Of a stretch of 64,000 nt of DNA, positions 8,703 to 21,700 are shown one piece after another; the stretch's first letter is position 1; the number at the start of each line of letters is the position of its first letter. The stretch lies in assembly GCF_026914265.1 (NCBI RefSeq), contig NC_069125.1, positions 23,796,966 through 23,860,965 of the forward strand. Reading direction: 5' to 3'. The notes under the pieces were generated by a model, which was not told where the DNA came from, did not search any database, and worked only from the letters and a program-made list of their open reading frames with translations. Source of the DNA: Mya arenaria (lineage: Eukaryota; Mollusca; Bivalvia; Myida; Myidae). Position numbers and translations under genes: made by a program.

Positions 8703-11608
8703 ATGATTTATATCTTAATTTTGCCGCTTTTGGCACAGTTACTATATATCCCAACAGGTAAATATCTGCCAATATATATTATTTGATTTAAAAAGACGAT
8801 CTATCGTTAACTTACCTGAGAAAGGTAATCTCAGGTGAGTCATGAAATGTGCATGTAACTGAAACTGGTGAATACTAGTTTATCGCTACATGCACAATGT
8901 TATATATGCATCTTTCTTTAAGATCTAATTTAAGATAATTATGGAACTTACATTATTTGCCTTTTGATACAACCAACTGGAAAAAGTTTCGTAAAGTTGA
9001 CAACTTACTTGTAAAGCAAGCCAGCCCAGTTGTATTATGTATGTTTTCTGTGATGAGTTACAGTAAATTTAGTATAAATGTGGCAAAAATGACGATAATA
9101 TTCACTTTTCGGCAAGAGTACTCTAAATCACCTCCCTATTGTTCAAATTTTGTTCTTACTTTATTCTTCAACAAAGCAATGTGACGTTTATTTCAGTAGG
9201 GTAGTTCATAGGTTCATGGTACCGAAAATCATTAAAAATAATATCGGTTAGTGTTCATTTAAAAAAGTTGTCAGTAACGGATGTTTCAAAAAAATTATGT
9301 GTGATAAATAATCGAAAGGAAACAGAAATTTGACCACACAAACTATATACTTCCACAAAATCATCTCCATTGATAGTATAGTATAGTTTGTTGGTGTCAA
9401 ACCCTTTTTCAGACCTTAGTGTTTGATGTAAACAGGAGTCTGGTAGTCCAAGATTCAGAATACCTGATTCTACAACTACATAAATTTTGTACATGTAGGT
9501 GTTAGACTCTTTCATATGAGTATCCCCTAATTTTTATATTCATTAAGATTGTACCCAAATGCTTTGTCACTTTGCTAAAATTGATATGCAGTTCTTATCA
9601 TATGCTCTTAAACCCTTCTTACTGAAAATATTAAGAATTTTATAAAACTTGTCAGTGTTAAAGACAATCTGCGCTAAGTCATAGCACTTGATTTAATCAA
9701 TCTATCATGGAAACACAAGCCGCAAGAATGCTGGGAATCAAGCATGTTGCGGCAGTTAAAGTATGTCAGAATGCCAGCTCAGCAACAACACCTCAAATGG
9801 GCCTGCGGAAAATGTTTAGTGTAATATAATAAAATACATAATGGTTGCTATATACTTGAAACAAGCAATATGCTATTTGAGAATATAATTTATTAGAAAA
9901 AGTATTGACGGTAAAATCTGACAGAACACTATCATGTGAAAATATAAGTACATGTTTTTTTTTACTTGGCAAACTTGTGACAGGGATACTTCAGAAGTAT
10001 GAAAATGATAAATAAGTATCTTTAGGCTAAATGCCCATTGTTGAGGCAAAGGAATATGTGAAGGCTTCTCATAATGAATGGAAATGACAAAAGAATGCTA
10101 TCTTTGATATAAAATTAAAATGCACGACAAAAATTTGGTAAACAATCCATTGAAAGAGTTATTTTTTCCAGTTTGGTTTACTTATTTTAATGAAACCGTC
10201 TAGCATTCTAAGCATTTCATGTTTGATGCCAAGCAATTTACATACAAGTATCACAGTAATGTCTGTTCCCTGTAGGAAAAGCCATAGATTGCCATCAATG
10301 TGCGTCCTGGGACAGCGGAGCCTGTGGGGACTCGTGGCAAGACCCAGAATCCAAAAAAATATACGAGTTTTACGACACAGAAGAGAATGCCGACAATGTG
10401 GATGGGTGTGATGACCGAGACACGCACTGCTTGAAGGTCAAAGTCATCCTAAAGTTGTTTGATTCAGGCTTCATCCTGGGAGAACCAAGAAGTAAGAAAG
10501 AACTCTTGTTGGTGTATTGTTTTAAATGAATAGTTAAACAGGTTGGTCATGCTGAACATTTCTTTGGTTTATTACTCTCACAAAATTTCAAGGGCTAATT
10601 TTTCTCCAAAAAGGTTGACTTACGGGCGTAGAGAAGGAACCAGTCTGATTCATATTATACCCTCAATATTCTCTTTGCATGAGGATCTTGGGTTGACGCA
10701 TAGATGTTCTCTATTGATCACCTGTTGATAAACACTTGGTACTTGCTCCATTCATATCTGTATTAATGATGGAATGGTTTATCTATGATAATTATATGCT
10801 GTAAGTTTTGTTCATTAGAAAAATTATTTGTCAATATTTTTCAGGGTCAGTATCTGCGTCACGAGGCTGTATTAGAGCAGATGATTATGCAGGTACTGCT
10901 GAATTTTTCTTTTTAATTGTTGTTCTGTAAAATATGGGTTTTGTTTTGACATGATTTTCTGGAATATTAAGGGGTATTTTGTCAAGTTGATTTAAACAGA
11001 TGTTATTAAACTGGGTTCGAATAAAAAGATCAAACAAATCTGAAGGTAATAAGCTTTGTTATCTGTTTACAAGCATCAAAATAATCTAGTCCAAACAAAT
11101 GTTAAAACATTGTATACTTTACAAAAATAATAGATGAACATATTGAGTGTGGTGTAGGGGTCTAAGGTAACCAAATAAAAATAACCAAAGTGACAAATTG
11201 GGAATGTGCCAGTTTCGAGTAGCAAATTTAAGTGTCCCAGTGGTCCTATTGAAGTGGTATATTTATTATAAACGTCTGCTATATTTCTGTTTGAAACTGA
11301 TTCTTGATTTTTGGAAATCAATGTCAATAACAGGTAGCTTTATGAGAAAGTTCAGGCATTGCTTACATGTTTGTAGTATCAATACATTGGCTTGAATTGC
11401 ATTACATACTGAATGCCCCTCTTTTAATTGTAATAATGCCACTATTTCAGGAAGTGACAAGTGCTGGGCCATAGAGACGGCATCTGGTATGCAGCTCAAG
11501 TGTATCTGTGCAACTGACGAGTGCAACACTGCTTCTGGCGTCTTACCAAACTTTTTGTTCACCTTATTATCAGCAATTGGGACATATTTGCTCTGGAGGT
11601 GCCTCTAG
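8703..11608 (+). CDS. Ly6/quiver-like GPI-anchored three-finger protein, complete
   Basis: Four exons: 8703-8757, 10276-10491, 10845-10892, 11451-11608. All introns are GT-AG and phase 1, and the coding length is 477 nt (158 aa). Residues 1-18 form a hydrophobic signal peptide. The mature part has exactly ten cysteines (24, 27, 35, 63, 70, 99, 111, 124, 126, 131) with the opening IDCHQC and the closing CIC-ATDE-CN typical of Ly6/uPAR domains of the quiver/sleepless group. The end (VLPNFLFTLLSAIGTYLLW) is hydrophobic with almost no tail, fitting GPI-anchor addition near Ser135/Gly136. I infer an outer-membrane protein that binds or modulates a partner such as a channel; the partner is not visible. 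The exon at 4934-5142 is a paralogue on the same strand, so this is a small tandem family. The start is fixed by the signal peptide. Confidence 0.85.
9719..9753 (+). other. Small intronic hairpin
   Basis: GCCGCAA and ATGCT pair with AGCAT and TTGCGGC across an 8-nt loop, a 12-bp stem with a small internal loop, inside intron 1 of the second Ly6-like gene. It is shorter than a typical microRNA precursor. Confidence 0.3.
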
Positions 11609-12905
11609 AATATACTTCATAATGACATATGGACTCAAAATTAAAATTCATATTAGAGATACCTAGAACAGTCTTTTGATGGGAACTAACCAAAGCAAGA
11701 CTTCCTTCCCATCAAACATTTGTGGTGTAAAACTATAAGTAGTAATCCAGTTTGACATTTGGACTAAAGAGTACGTTCTTATACTACATGAATTAGAAAA
11801 TATGATACAGGGAGTCCTTAAAATGTGCATTTGTATCAGGCATAATCTTCAATATTCAGTGTATTTCGAATTCTTACTATGCAAATGCTATTAATGGGTA
11901 AAAAAGGTACACCGGAGTTTCAAAATATATTATGTTTTAATAGTGAATGAAGCGAGTGATCGAAAAAAGGTTTCCATTAAAAGATCACAACATTGATTAT
12001 CTTTTAATTTGAACATGTAGATTATGAAATTTTTCTAAGCTTAAATATTTTTATAATTTATGATTGAAATGGTTTTTCTTTCAATTTGATTTTAGTTGAA
12101 TTTTATGTTAAAGAAATAATTACAGGCTTGATAAACAGACGTCTTCCAGGCCATTAAAGTAAATTAAGCTTATTTATTGCAAATGTAAAAGCTCAATTGG
12201 TATTATCTAAAAGTTGTGTTAGAAAAAAGGGCTGAATACTTTTAATTATTGTAAATATGTAAATAATGTGAAAGTTTGTATATCATGGAGATATTATCTC
12301 TTCTTATTCATCTTGTTTTTATATACACAGGTTTTTATTTATAAACTTAAATGATTAACAAAATCTTTAAAGGAATTGTTCCTACAATTATAATTACTAT
12401 GATTCAGACCATGCATTGTCAAAGTATGTGTATTTTTCTGAATGATTTAATTTTCATGTGTCCGCTTTATAAAATAGGACAAAATATAGATTCTCCTTCG
12501 GCCAATGGATAGGCAGCTTCCACCTAGTTATCTCCACTGTATTGAGAAGCTTTTTTGTCTGCATGTCTCCAATCTACAATCTGAATGGGCAGATGATTTT
12601 GGCCAAGTTTGATAACATGCAATGTTGCCTCAGTATCTTCAGAGTTATGGCTCATGAATTATATAAATAAAAAACCCATCATATTTTCAACAGGCGCATC
12701 TTGTGACACACTTTTTAAGAAGTTTTCTTTTTTTTTAGTTTAGTACATTATGTGTTGATAATCTCATAAAACGATGTTCATACATTATAAATACATTCCA
12801 TTATACATTTTATATACAGTCTGTGTACATATTTAGTTCTATATAATACATAATACTGCTGAAATATTAATGCAATAAAAGAAAGATAAAAAACTGTTTT
12901 GTTAT
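11609..12905 (+). other. 3' UTR of the second Ly6-like gene
   Basis: AT-rich sequence follows the stop at 11608. A canonical AATAAA at 12874-12879 is the best polyadenylation candidate, which would give a 3' UTR of about 1.3 kb. No other gene is seen. Confidence 0.5.
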
Positions 12906-13205
12906 CTGTCTATGAGCTGTATTCATAACATGATAAGGTATTTTTGTAATTGGGTTCAATTTTCTAAAGATGAAGTGTTATATGTTCAAGAGTTGTAAGG
13001 TGCGTTTGTATTAGGGTTAAATATTCAAAAGCTTATGTGTTATTGGTTGAGGAGCCGTATTCATTAGGTACATTTGTAATTAGGTTAAATCTTTTAAAAC
13101 TGTTTTTATTTGTTCAGTAGCCGTATTCATAATGTACATTTATAATTGGGTTAATTATGTTTAGGAGCCATATTCACAAACAACATTTGTGCTTAGGTTA
13201 AATTG
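12905..13205. repeat. Degenerate tandem repeat, unit about 50-70 bp
   Basis: Four to five diverged units share the pattern GAGC-GTATTCATAA or AGCCGTATTCAT, then a CATTTGTAATT-GGTTAA block and an A/T-rich spacer. Noncoding. The stretch from here to 14183 shows nothing else I can identify. Confidence 0.55.
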
Positions 13206-14183
13206 TCAACCAAAAGGAAATAGCCTTTTTAAATAGTTAGATTTTAAATAACTACATTCGTATACTAGAAACATTAATATAGGCAGGAAAATTGTCAAAA
13301 TATTAAATGCATATCAACAAGTTAAATGAAAAGTAGACAGTAATTTACATAATCGTTGATGAAAATAAGGAAATGTTCAATGAGTTGAATATTCTCACCA
13401 AGATGTTTTATTGCTTTATGAATACAGCCCCAGATATTAATTTGAATATTTCTGTGTCTTATTTCATGTGATCATAAAAAATATGGGTTATCCTACACGA
13501 CATATATGACATATGGAAACCTTAGAATTCTAAATATTTATCAGCACGGTCTATATAAGTAACTAGCACTGAATGAATTTGAAGTGAATGATGCAGGTAA
13601 ATGGTTTCATTATGTTTTCTAATGAAATCCTGGTATCATCAATAGGGGTTATTCGCTGGTAGTGTTCAAAATGCTTCTTCATTTAATGATCAGGAACAGA
13701 TTTTCAGCTCAATCACCATAATCTTGACCTTTGATCACCTACCTACCAAGTGTTTGCACGTTATGTATTGGAAACCATGGGGACAGACATACTAATTAAT
13801 ATATACCTCCTTTCAGGTCTTCAAAATTAGGATAAAAAATATCACTTTGAATATGTACATTGCATTAAAAATAATTTTAGATGATATAATTACAGCTATT
13901 TTGTCAAAAGGATGCTGGTATTTAATATTTTTACCAGCAATAACTTTCGGTCAATGTTTACTAGTCTCATAGGAACTCTCACCTTGTGAATGGCTACACT
14001 TTATTCTCTGGTGAATGTCACAAACAGGTTAACATTTCTTAAATTGACAGTCGCTTGGCATGTAACATTATTAAAGTATAGGTGTTATAAATGTCTTGTG
14101 ACAAGAATAAGAAGCCTTTTAACAAGAGTGTGGCAAGCAGATGACAATGACCGTCGGTTTTCAGAAGAGGCCTAACTTAAATA

Positions 14184-14278
14184 CAGTAAAACTGCTGTCG
14201 TTCACAAACATCGGATCACTCAACTTCTCAAGGTTTTAGCTCGGACCCCGGCATCTTCAGGCAATTACAGTTTTACTG
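14184..14278. mobile_element. 95-bp pogo/Tigger-like MITE
   Basis: The ends are CAGTAAAACTG and its perfect reverse complement CAGTTTTACTG, with TA just outside the left end. The inner text (CGGATCACTCAACTTCTC) resembles the subterminal sequence of pogo/Tigger elements as I remember them. There is no coding capacity. The right flank reads TT, so the TA duplication is not clean. Confidence 0.6.
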
Positions 14279-15761
14279 TTATTCTAACCAGGGAGATGGA
14301 ATGTCTTGATGTCAACACATGTGAACAAAGGTTCATGTCGATAACACAAAATGCCAGAACAACCTTCACCCAAGCAACACACAAAAATAAGAGGTTACTA
14401 TTATACCGCAACTTTTTCTTTAATATCAAACAAGCTAATAGCAAATTCGAGCAAACAACCAGTAAAATGTTACACATTTATTGTATAGAAAGTAAAACAT
14501 TACACTTTGTGTTTAAAAATGACTAAAAACAGATTGTATGATATCAGTTTCATTTCCCCATGATTAAAATAAAACATGTATGAATTAAATTTCACCGTAC
14601 AAGTATGAAAAATGTTCTATTGCAAAATTAGTGGCGTGCGACCACAATCTAGTGGTATGTGACCATTGATACATGAGCATATTTTGCTGCCAACAGTTGA
14701 AATACTGTATTTACATTCCTGATAACGAAGTGAAACAGTAGAAACATTCAAATGCAAAAAAATAGAATTTCTAAACAAAACTTTTAAGAAATGGCTTATA
14801 TGTAGCTTTAACTAACAACACTACATCAGTAATAATAACAAAGTTTCATATTCTTAAAAAAATATGTGTATGTCTAGCATCCATTAACAAATCTTTCTTG
14901 TTACATATAAGTACAATATCAAGCAGGTGGTTCTTGAAGGAATACACATAAATAACAATATATACCAGTAGGTTAAAAAAACAATTCAAAATGATTTATT
15001 TAATCAAATTAACCTAATGAATTTAATCAAACTAGCTTTCTTTTAAGATTAGGATGATCTTTTAATAATTGAGAAAAAAACATTTGGAAAGCTGGTTTTG
15101 GTAGAAACAGGGTTTTGTAGGTTTTCTGCAAAAAAAACATGACCAAAATTGCTGTCTCTTTACATTTTAAGTATTGAAGAAAATCTTTAAAAAGCTGAAA
15201 TATGCATTTGTAATTAAATGTCACATTATGTGGCTGTGATTACTTAGTTGACAATTGTGCATGTTTTTTTTTTTATAAAATAAATTGGAAAAAAACCTTT
15301 CCTATTCAAAATTAGCAATGCAAATAAGATGTGATAAAAAAAAATAGTTTCCATGTATTTCAGACAAAAAACTGCTTCCAATAACATAACAATTACTTTG
15401 AAAACATTCAATATGGACTTTTAACAATTTTCTAAGAATGTGCCACATTCATATATATATTTGAGAAGTTTTCAAAGTTTTGTAAGAAATCTATACCAAA
15501 AGAAAGCTAAAAAATTAATGACAGTGCCAATTTTAAAGAGATGAATTAAGAATAAAAGTTTTGCCATGACAATAATCAACAATGAAAGGCCCTTGAATTA
15601 ACTCAAAGCTTATGTCAAAGCAACAGTAAAGGGCTTTGAATTAAATCCAAGCTGTGTCGAAGATTGGTCATGAGAGTACAAGGGAAAGTAAAGGCCATGT
15701 TTTAATTCCTAGCTATGTCAAGACGACAAGTGTGATGGTCCTGTATGAATGTGTTGGTACG
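14279..15761 (-). other. Probable 3' UTR and downstream flank of XRCC4
   Basis: AT-rich, without a supported coding exon. On the minus strand a polyadenylation signal lies at 14995-15000 (TTTATT on the plus strand), about 760 nt beyond the XRCC4 stop. Short open frames here have no features. Confidence 0.4.
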
Positions 15762-18700
15762 TCAGAGCTGGTCCATCAGGTCTTCATCATCAATGTTGTC
15801 GCTAGTCCTGCTGGTGTTGGAGCCACTTTTTCTCAGGCTTCTTGTACGAGATGTTCTGGAAAACACAAACAATTGCTTCGATGATATAAATAGTGACTTA
15901 TAAATCAATTCTACACCTGTTGCAGTCAGGAATGTGAATGACAAAAAGGAAAAATCCCTGAAATTTACATTTGGCAGGTCCAGGGCAGCTCCTTAGTGGG
16001 CAAGCTCCAAGGTTTGAAGCATTTTAAGAGCCTAAGATGGCATACAAACATATTCTGTACTAGTTGTTAGTGTGTTTTGTCGTATGTGACATACAAATCC
16101 AGGAAATCTGTGTCTCAACCAGGAGTATTCAATTTACTTTATCTTATATGAGACAGGCTTAGCTGATTTCATTCAGTGATTTGATAAGTTGGTTAAACGG
16201 TCCAATGAAGTCTTAAAATACAAAATCAATCAAATTCACCACCCCATGAAATCAACATAGAGACTTCAAATTTGATCAATCTTCAGCAGACACCACATTA
16301 ATTTTAATAGCCTAAGTTTGTATGCAAACATACATGTACAAGTTGTTGAACAGTTTGTCTATTGTTGTTGTGAGTTCTGCCTTGGAGACAAAACAAATTC
16401 CGGAATTCCGCAAATTCATTGAAGGCTCTCACCACTGTATCATCAAATTTCCAATGAGAGTGATAATAGACAAGGCCATATTTATCTTCCTTGCAAGGCT
16501 ATTAACATAGCTGTTAAACATGTTAATGGATATGTTATTGTACTCAACAACAAGAGCACCAACTGTCAAGAAAACAAGAGCTGTCACAGAGACAGCGCAC
16601 TCGACTATTCCGCCGCTTTTCAGAGTAAGGATTGAAAAGTTTTGGCGAAACATGCATGGATCACTGTTAGATTAGATTTCAATGCAATACATGATGTGCT
16701 GAGATATTAATATAAATGTGGTTACATGCAAAATTTTAACCAGAATTTTTAAGTGTAATAATAAAGGGCCATTATTTGCAAAATACAGTTATCTAACTTG
16801 GTTATTCAATTAGGTTGGATGGTTGAGTACCATTGTATAAAGTCTCAATGCAATACATCAAGTAGATGCTGAGATATTGTCCTATGTGTGCTAACATGCA
16901 AGACCTTAACCAGAATTTCTAAGTCGCATAATAAAGGGGCAAAAATTATATAATATGAAAGATAGAGTTATCTTACTTGATTAAATAAGAAGGTTAAATG
17001 GTTGGGAGGCTGTGTGTAAACTTTCAATGCAATACATGATGTATTCGCTGAGGTATTGACTTAAAAGTGGTTACATGCAAAACCTTAACCAGAATTTCTA
17101 TGTCGAATAAAAAAGGGGCCATTATTTGGATTAAATGCAAACTAGAGTTATCTTACTTGGTTATTTAAGTAGATTGGATGGTTGAGTACTATTTATTAAA
17201 GTCTCAATGCAATACCTTAAGTATTTGCTGAGATATTAACCTATGTGTGCTTACATGCAAAACCTTAACCAGAATTTCTAAGTCAAATAATAAAGGCCCA
17301 TAATTTGCATTATATTCAAAAAAGTGTTATCTTACTTCATTAATTTAGTAGGTTATATAGTTGGGAATACACATCTAAAGTTTCAATGCAATACATGATA
17401 TACTTGCTGAGATATTGACTTAAATGTGGTTACATGCAAAACCTTAACCAGAACTTCTAAGTCGAATAATAAAGGGCAATTATTTTGCATTATATGCAAA
17501 CTAGAGTTATCTAACTTGATTAATTAAGTAGGTTGGATGGTTGAGTACCATTGTATAAAGTCTCAATGCAATACCTCAAGTAGTTGCTGAGATATTAACC
17601 TATGTTTGCTTGCGCGCAAAACCTTAACCAGAATTTCTAAGTCGAATAATAAAGGGCAATTATTTGCATTAAATGCAAACTAGAGTTATCTAACTTGGTT
17701 AATTAAGTAGGTTGGATGGTTGAGTACCATTGTATCAAGTCTCAATGCAATACTTCAAGCAGTTGCTGATATATTAACCAATGTGTGCTTGCACGCAAAA
17801 TCTTAACCAGAATTTCTAAGTCAAATAATAAAGGCCTATTATTTGCATTAAATGCAAACTATAGTTATCTAACTTGGTTAATTAAGTAGGTTGGATGGTT
17901 GAGTACCATTGTATCAAGTCTCAATGCAATACCTCAAGTAGTTGCTGAGATATTAACCTTTGTGTGCTTGCACGCAAAACCTTAACCAAGGGGTGACGCC
18001 GACGCTTGGGTGAGTACTACAGCTCTCCTTATTCTTCGAATAGTCGAGCTAAAAACTGCTCATTCTATTTTTAGAACACCAAGTCTGGTCCTAACAGGTT
18101 GTACATTTACAAAGCTGACACTGTAAAAACAGTTTTTCCCAATTTAAATATCATGGCCTGCTATTAAACCTGACTGAGATATTCTGCCCATACACATTCT
18201 GACCAAATTCGTAGATGACTTGACAAAGGCTTATCAAGTTATTGATCGGGAAAGACAAATTTGAGGTTATTTTTATAATTAAAGGGCTATATCTTTCGAG
18301 TGATATGGCTGGCTATGAAACTAGTATGAGATATTACACCTATACACACATTGGTAATGTTTGGACAAAGGCTTCTAATTTTATTGTTGGGACAGCATAT
18401 TGGACAATGCCCACCTGCCCGTTGGCTGCAGGTGAAACTATAATACGTTACATTCATTCAACATTCCATGGGCGTATAAAAATGGTAGATTTTTTTGAAT
18501 ATTTTGTTGTGCAACATTGATGGTGGAAAGTTACTCACCCTGGAGTGGCCTCGTTCGACCCTACTCTTGGCAGGATTGGTTTGGAGGGAGTTTGCTTCTT
18601 CTGTGGCCTGCCTCGCTGACGACGGGGTCTGACAATTAATGAAAATGGTATATTTTATGTTTTTAGTTTTTAGTGCTTAAAACTTGTGTTGTTCCATCCG

Positions 18701-21700
18701 ATGATCAATGTACTCATTTTTTTCATAAATGAACATCTAAAAGGCTTTTTCCAAATTAACATTTTAAATGAAAAGTAAGTATTTTTGCACTAAAACAGAA
18801 CAGACTGGTGTGATTCTTTATAAGATTACATGTACTCATCCGCCCTGTCCTGAATGTTACTGCCCCAGTCCTATATTTTTTCATGCCTGTCCTGAATGAT
18901 ATCACCCATGTCCAAAATGTTATCATCTCTGTCCTGAATGTTATCACCCCTGTCCTGAATGTTTTTATCCCTGTCCTGAATGTTATCATCCCTGTCCTGA
19001 ATGTTATCATCCCTGTCCTGAATGTTATCATCACTGTCCTGAATGTTTTCACCAATGTCCCGAATGTTATCATCCCTGTCCTGAATGTTATCATCTCTGT
19101 CCTGAATGTTTTCACCAATGTCCCGAATGTTATCATCCCTGTCCTGAATGTTATCATCCTTGTCCTTAATGTTATCACCCCTGTCCAAAATGTTATCACC
19201 CCTGTCCTGAATGTTATTGTCCCTGTCCTGAATGTTTTCACACCTGTCCTTAATGTTATCATCCCTGTCCTAAATGTTATCATCCCTGTCCTGAATGTTA
19301 TCATCCCTGTCTAAAATGTTATCATCCCTGTCTAAAATGTTATCGTCCCTGTCCTGAATGTAATCATCCCTGTCCTGAATGTTATCATCCCTGACCTGAA
19401 GTTTATCATCCCTGTCCTGAATGTTATCATCCCTGTCATGAATGATATCATCCCTGTCCTGAATGTTATCATCCCTGTCCTGAATGTTATCGTCCCTGTT
19501 ATCATCCCTGTCCTGAATGTTATCATCCCTGTCCTGAATGATATCATCCCTGTCCATAACGTTATCATCAACGTCCTGAATGTTATCACCCATGTCCAGA
19601 AAGTTATCACCAATGTCCCGAATGTTATCATCCTAGTCCTGAATGTTATCAACCCTGCATGAAATTGATCACTCATGTACTGAATGTTATCACCAATGTC
19701 CCGAATGTAATCATCTCTGTCCTATATGTTATATCCTAAATGTTATAAATGCTGACCTGAATCATCCCTGTATACAAAAATGCCCTGCTATGATACAAGA
19801 TAAAATTCAGATGAGACTTGAACAAAATCTTACCTTGAGACGACAGCATCACCGGTATCGTCATCATCACCGAGAATAAGGGACTCATCACCATCAGAAA
19901 CTCGCTTCTTTCCACCCCGGACTTGTCTCTTTGCCTTCGGCTGAAGTTAAAAAAAAAAAAGTGAATAATTTCAAAATGATAAAAGTAATACTTACGACAA
20001 TCTAGATCTGCTATGGCTTTGTTTGTTAAGATACTGGTTTTGTCCAAATTGGACTTGTCAATTAGAATGGAGCCGTAAGACAAATTAATTTCACTTAGTT
20101 TGTGCAAATGCATAATTTTTGACAATTTGGTCTTGGAAACTGGTATCTTTTGCACCAAAAATATAAAGTCTTCAAATAAAAAAGAATATTTCATATCTAT
20201 ACTCTATCAAATGACAGGCATATACCCACTTTTTTATCAAATGATTCACACTTTTTATCAAATGCCTGGCATGTACCAACATAATTATCAAATGACTGGC
20301 AAGTACCTACTCTTTCATCAAATGAATGACATCTTCCCATCGTTTCATCAAATGAATGGCATCCACCATTTCATCAAATGACTGGTATATACCCACCTTT
20401 TCCTTAAAAAAATGGCAAGTACCTACCTTTCCATCTATGACTGAAATGTACCCACCTTTTCATCAAATGAATGGCATCCACCTTTTTCTCAAATGAATGG
20501 TTTGTACACACCTTTCATCTAATGAATGGCATCCATATTTTCATCAAATGACTTGTATAAATATAGCTTTTCATCAAATAACTGGCATGTACCCACCTTT
20601 TTATCAAATGACTGACATCTGCCATTTTATCACTGACTGACGTGTATCCACCTTTTTATCAGATGACTGGCATATACTGACCTTTTCGTTTAATGACATA
20701 AAAACTCACCTTTTCATTAAATGACATGCATATACAGGGTTGTCAATAAGTTTTTGTTGAACTGAAAATTTTGAAAATCAGCCCTACATTTCCTGCATTC
20801 TGGGGCATTTGGGGAGTATTTAATTAACCCTTTACTTCATAGATACGCAATTTTACTTACCTATCCATAGCTTCATAGATACGGAGATATTGATAGCTTC
20901 ATAGATACGTAATTCTACATGCTCGTAATGTAGGGTCATTTATTTTCATATCTGTTGCCTGTTTATTTGCTATAAATTCATTTCCATGAAGTTTAAACAT
21001 TGATAAATACAATGCACTGAAAAAAAACCACTATGTTATTATTTAAAGAATTTTGGAAAATCGCGAAAAAAGGTCACTGGTATCAAAGATGCGTAAAACG
21101 TTGACTGCACAGGTTTGTGGGCATTCCTGTCTCGTGTTTCTAGTGGAAATTTACACAATGCTGCAAGTTATAAGTAACTAAAAATAATACAACTATATTT
21201 TATTGATCACGCGCCTGACGTCACAGGCCATGGTTCAGAATCGTGTCAAAATGTCGGATAAACAAAAATCGTCTACAAATACGCCAAATTCAGGAATTTT
21301 TTTAAACCAGTCATGGCGATGCTCTAAATATTGAAAAGAGATGTTATAGGCGAAAAAGGGCCGATTTTAGCGGTAAGGAACATTTATTACCAAAAAAAAT
21401 TGATCAATTTTTTTTCTTCCAAATTTGAACTGGCCCATTTGAACCGTCCATTTCGGCCGGCAGCCGGTTCTTATTGACAACCCTGAATATACCTACATTT
21501 TTATGAAATGACACATAAACCCACCTTTTCATTTAATGACTGGCATTTACTCACCTTTTCATCATCAGTATCTGGTTCCTCAGCACTGAAATTTTCAAAA
21601 TTACGATTACTAAAATGCAAAGTACGGTAAGTTCTTAAAGTTGCATTTAAAAAGTGAGAAAATTTATCATGTTGACGAATTGACATTCAAATGTGTTTGA

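Noticed and set aside
9719..9753. MicroRNA precursor
   Set aside because: The stem has only about 12 bp with an internal loop and an 8-nt loop, too short for a typical animal precursor. Listed only as a small hairpin.
18756..19676. Frames of 105-182 codons reading DDNIQDR or ITFRTGM repeats
   Set aside because: Repeat translation of the 21-bp intronic minisatellite; open on both strands at once, with no signal peptide, domain or splice context.
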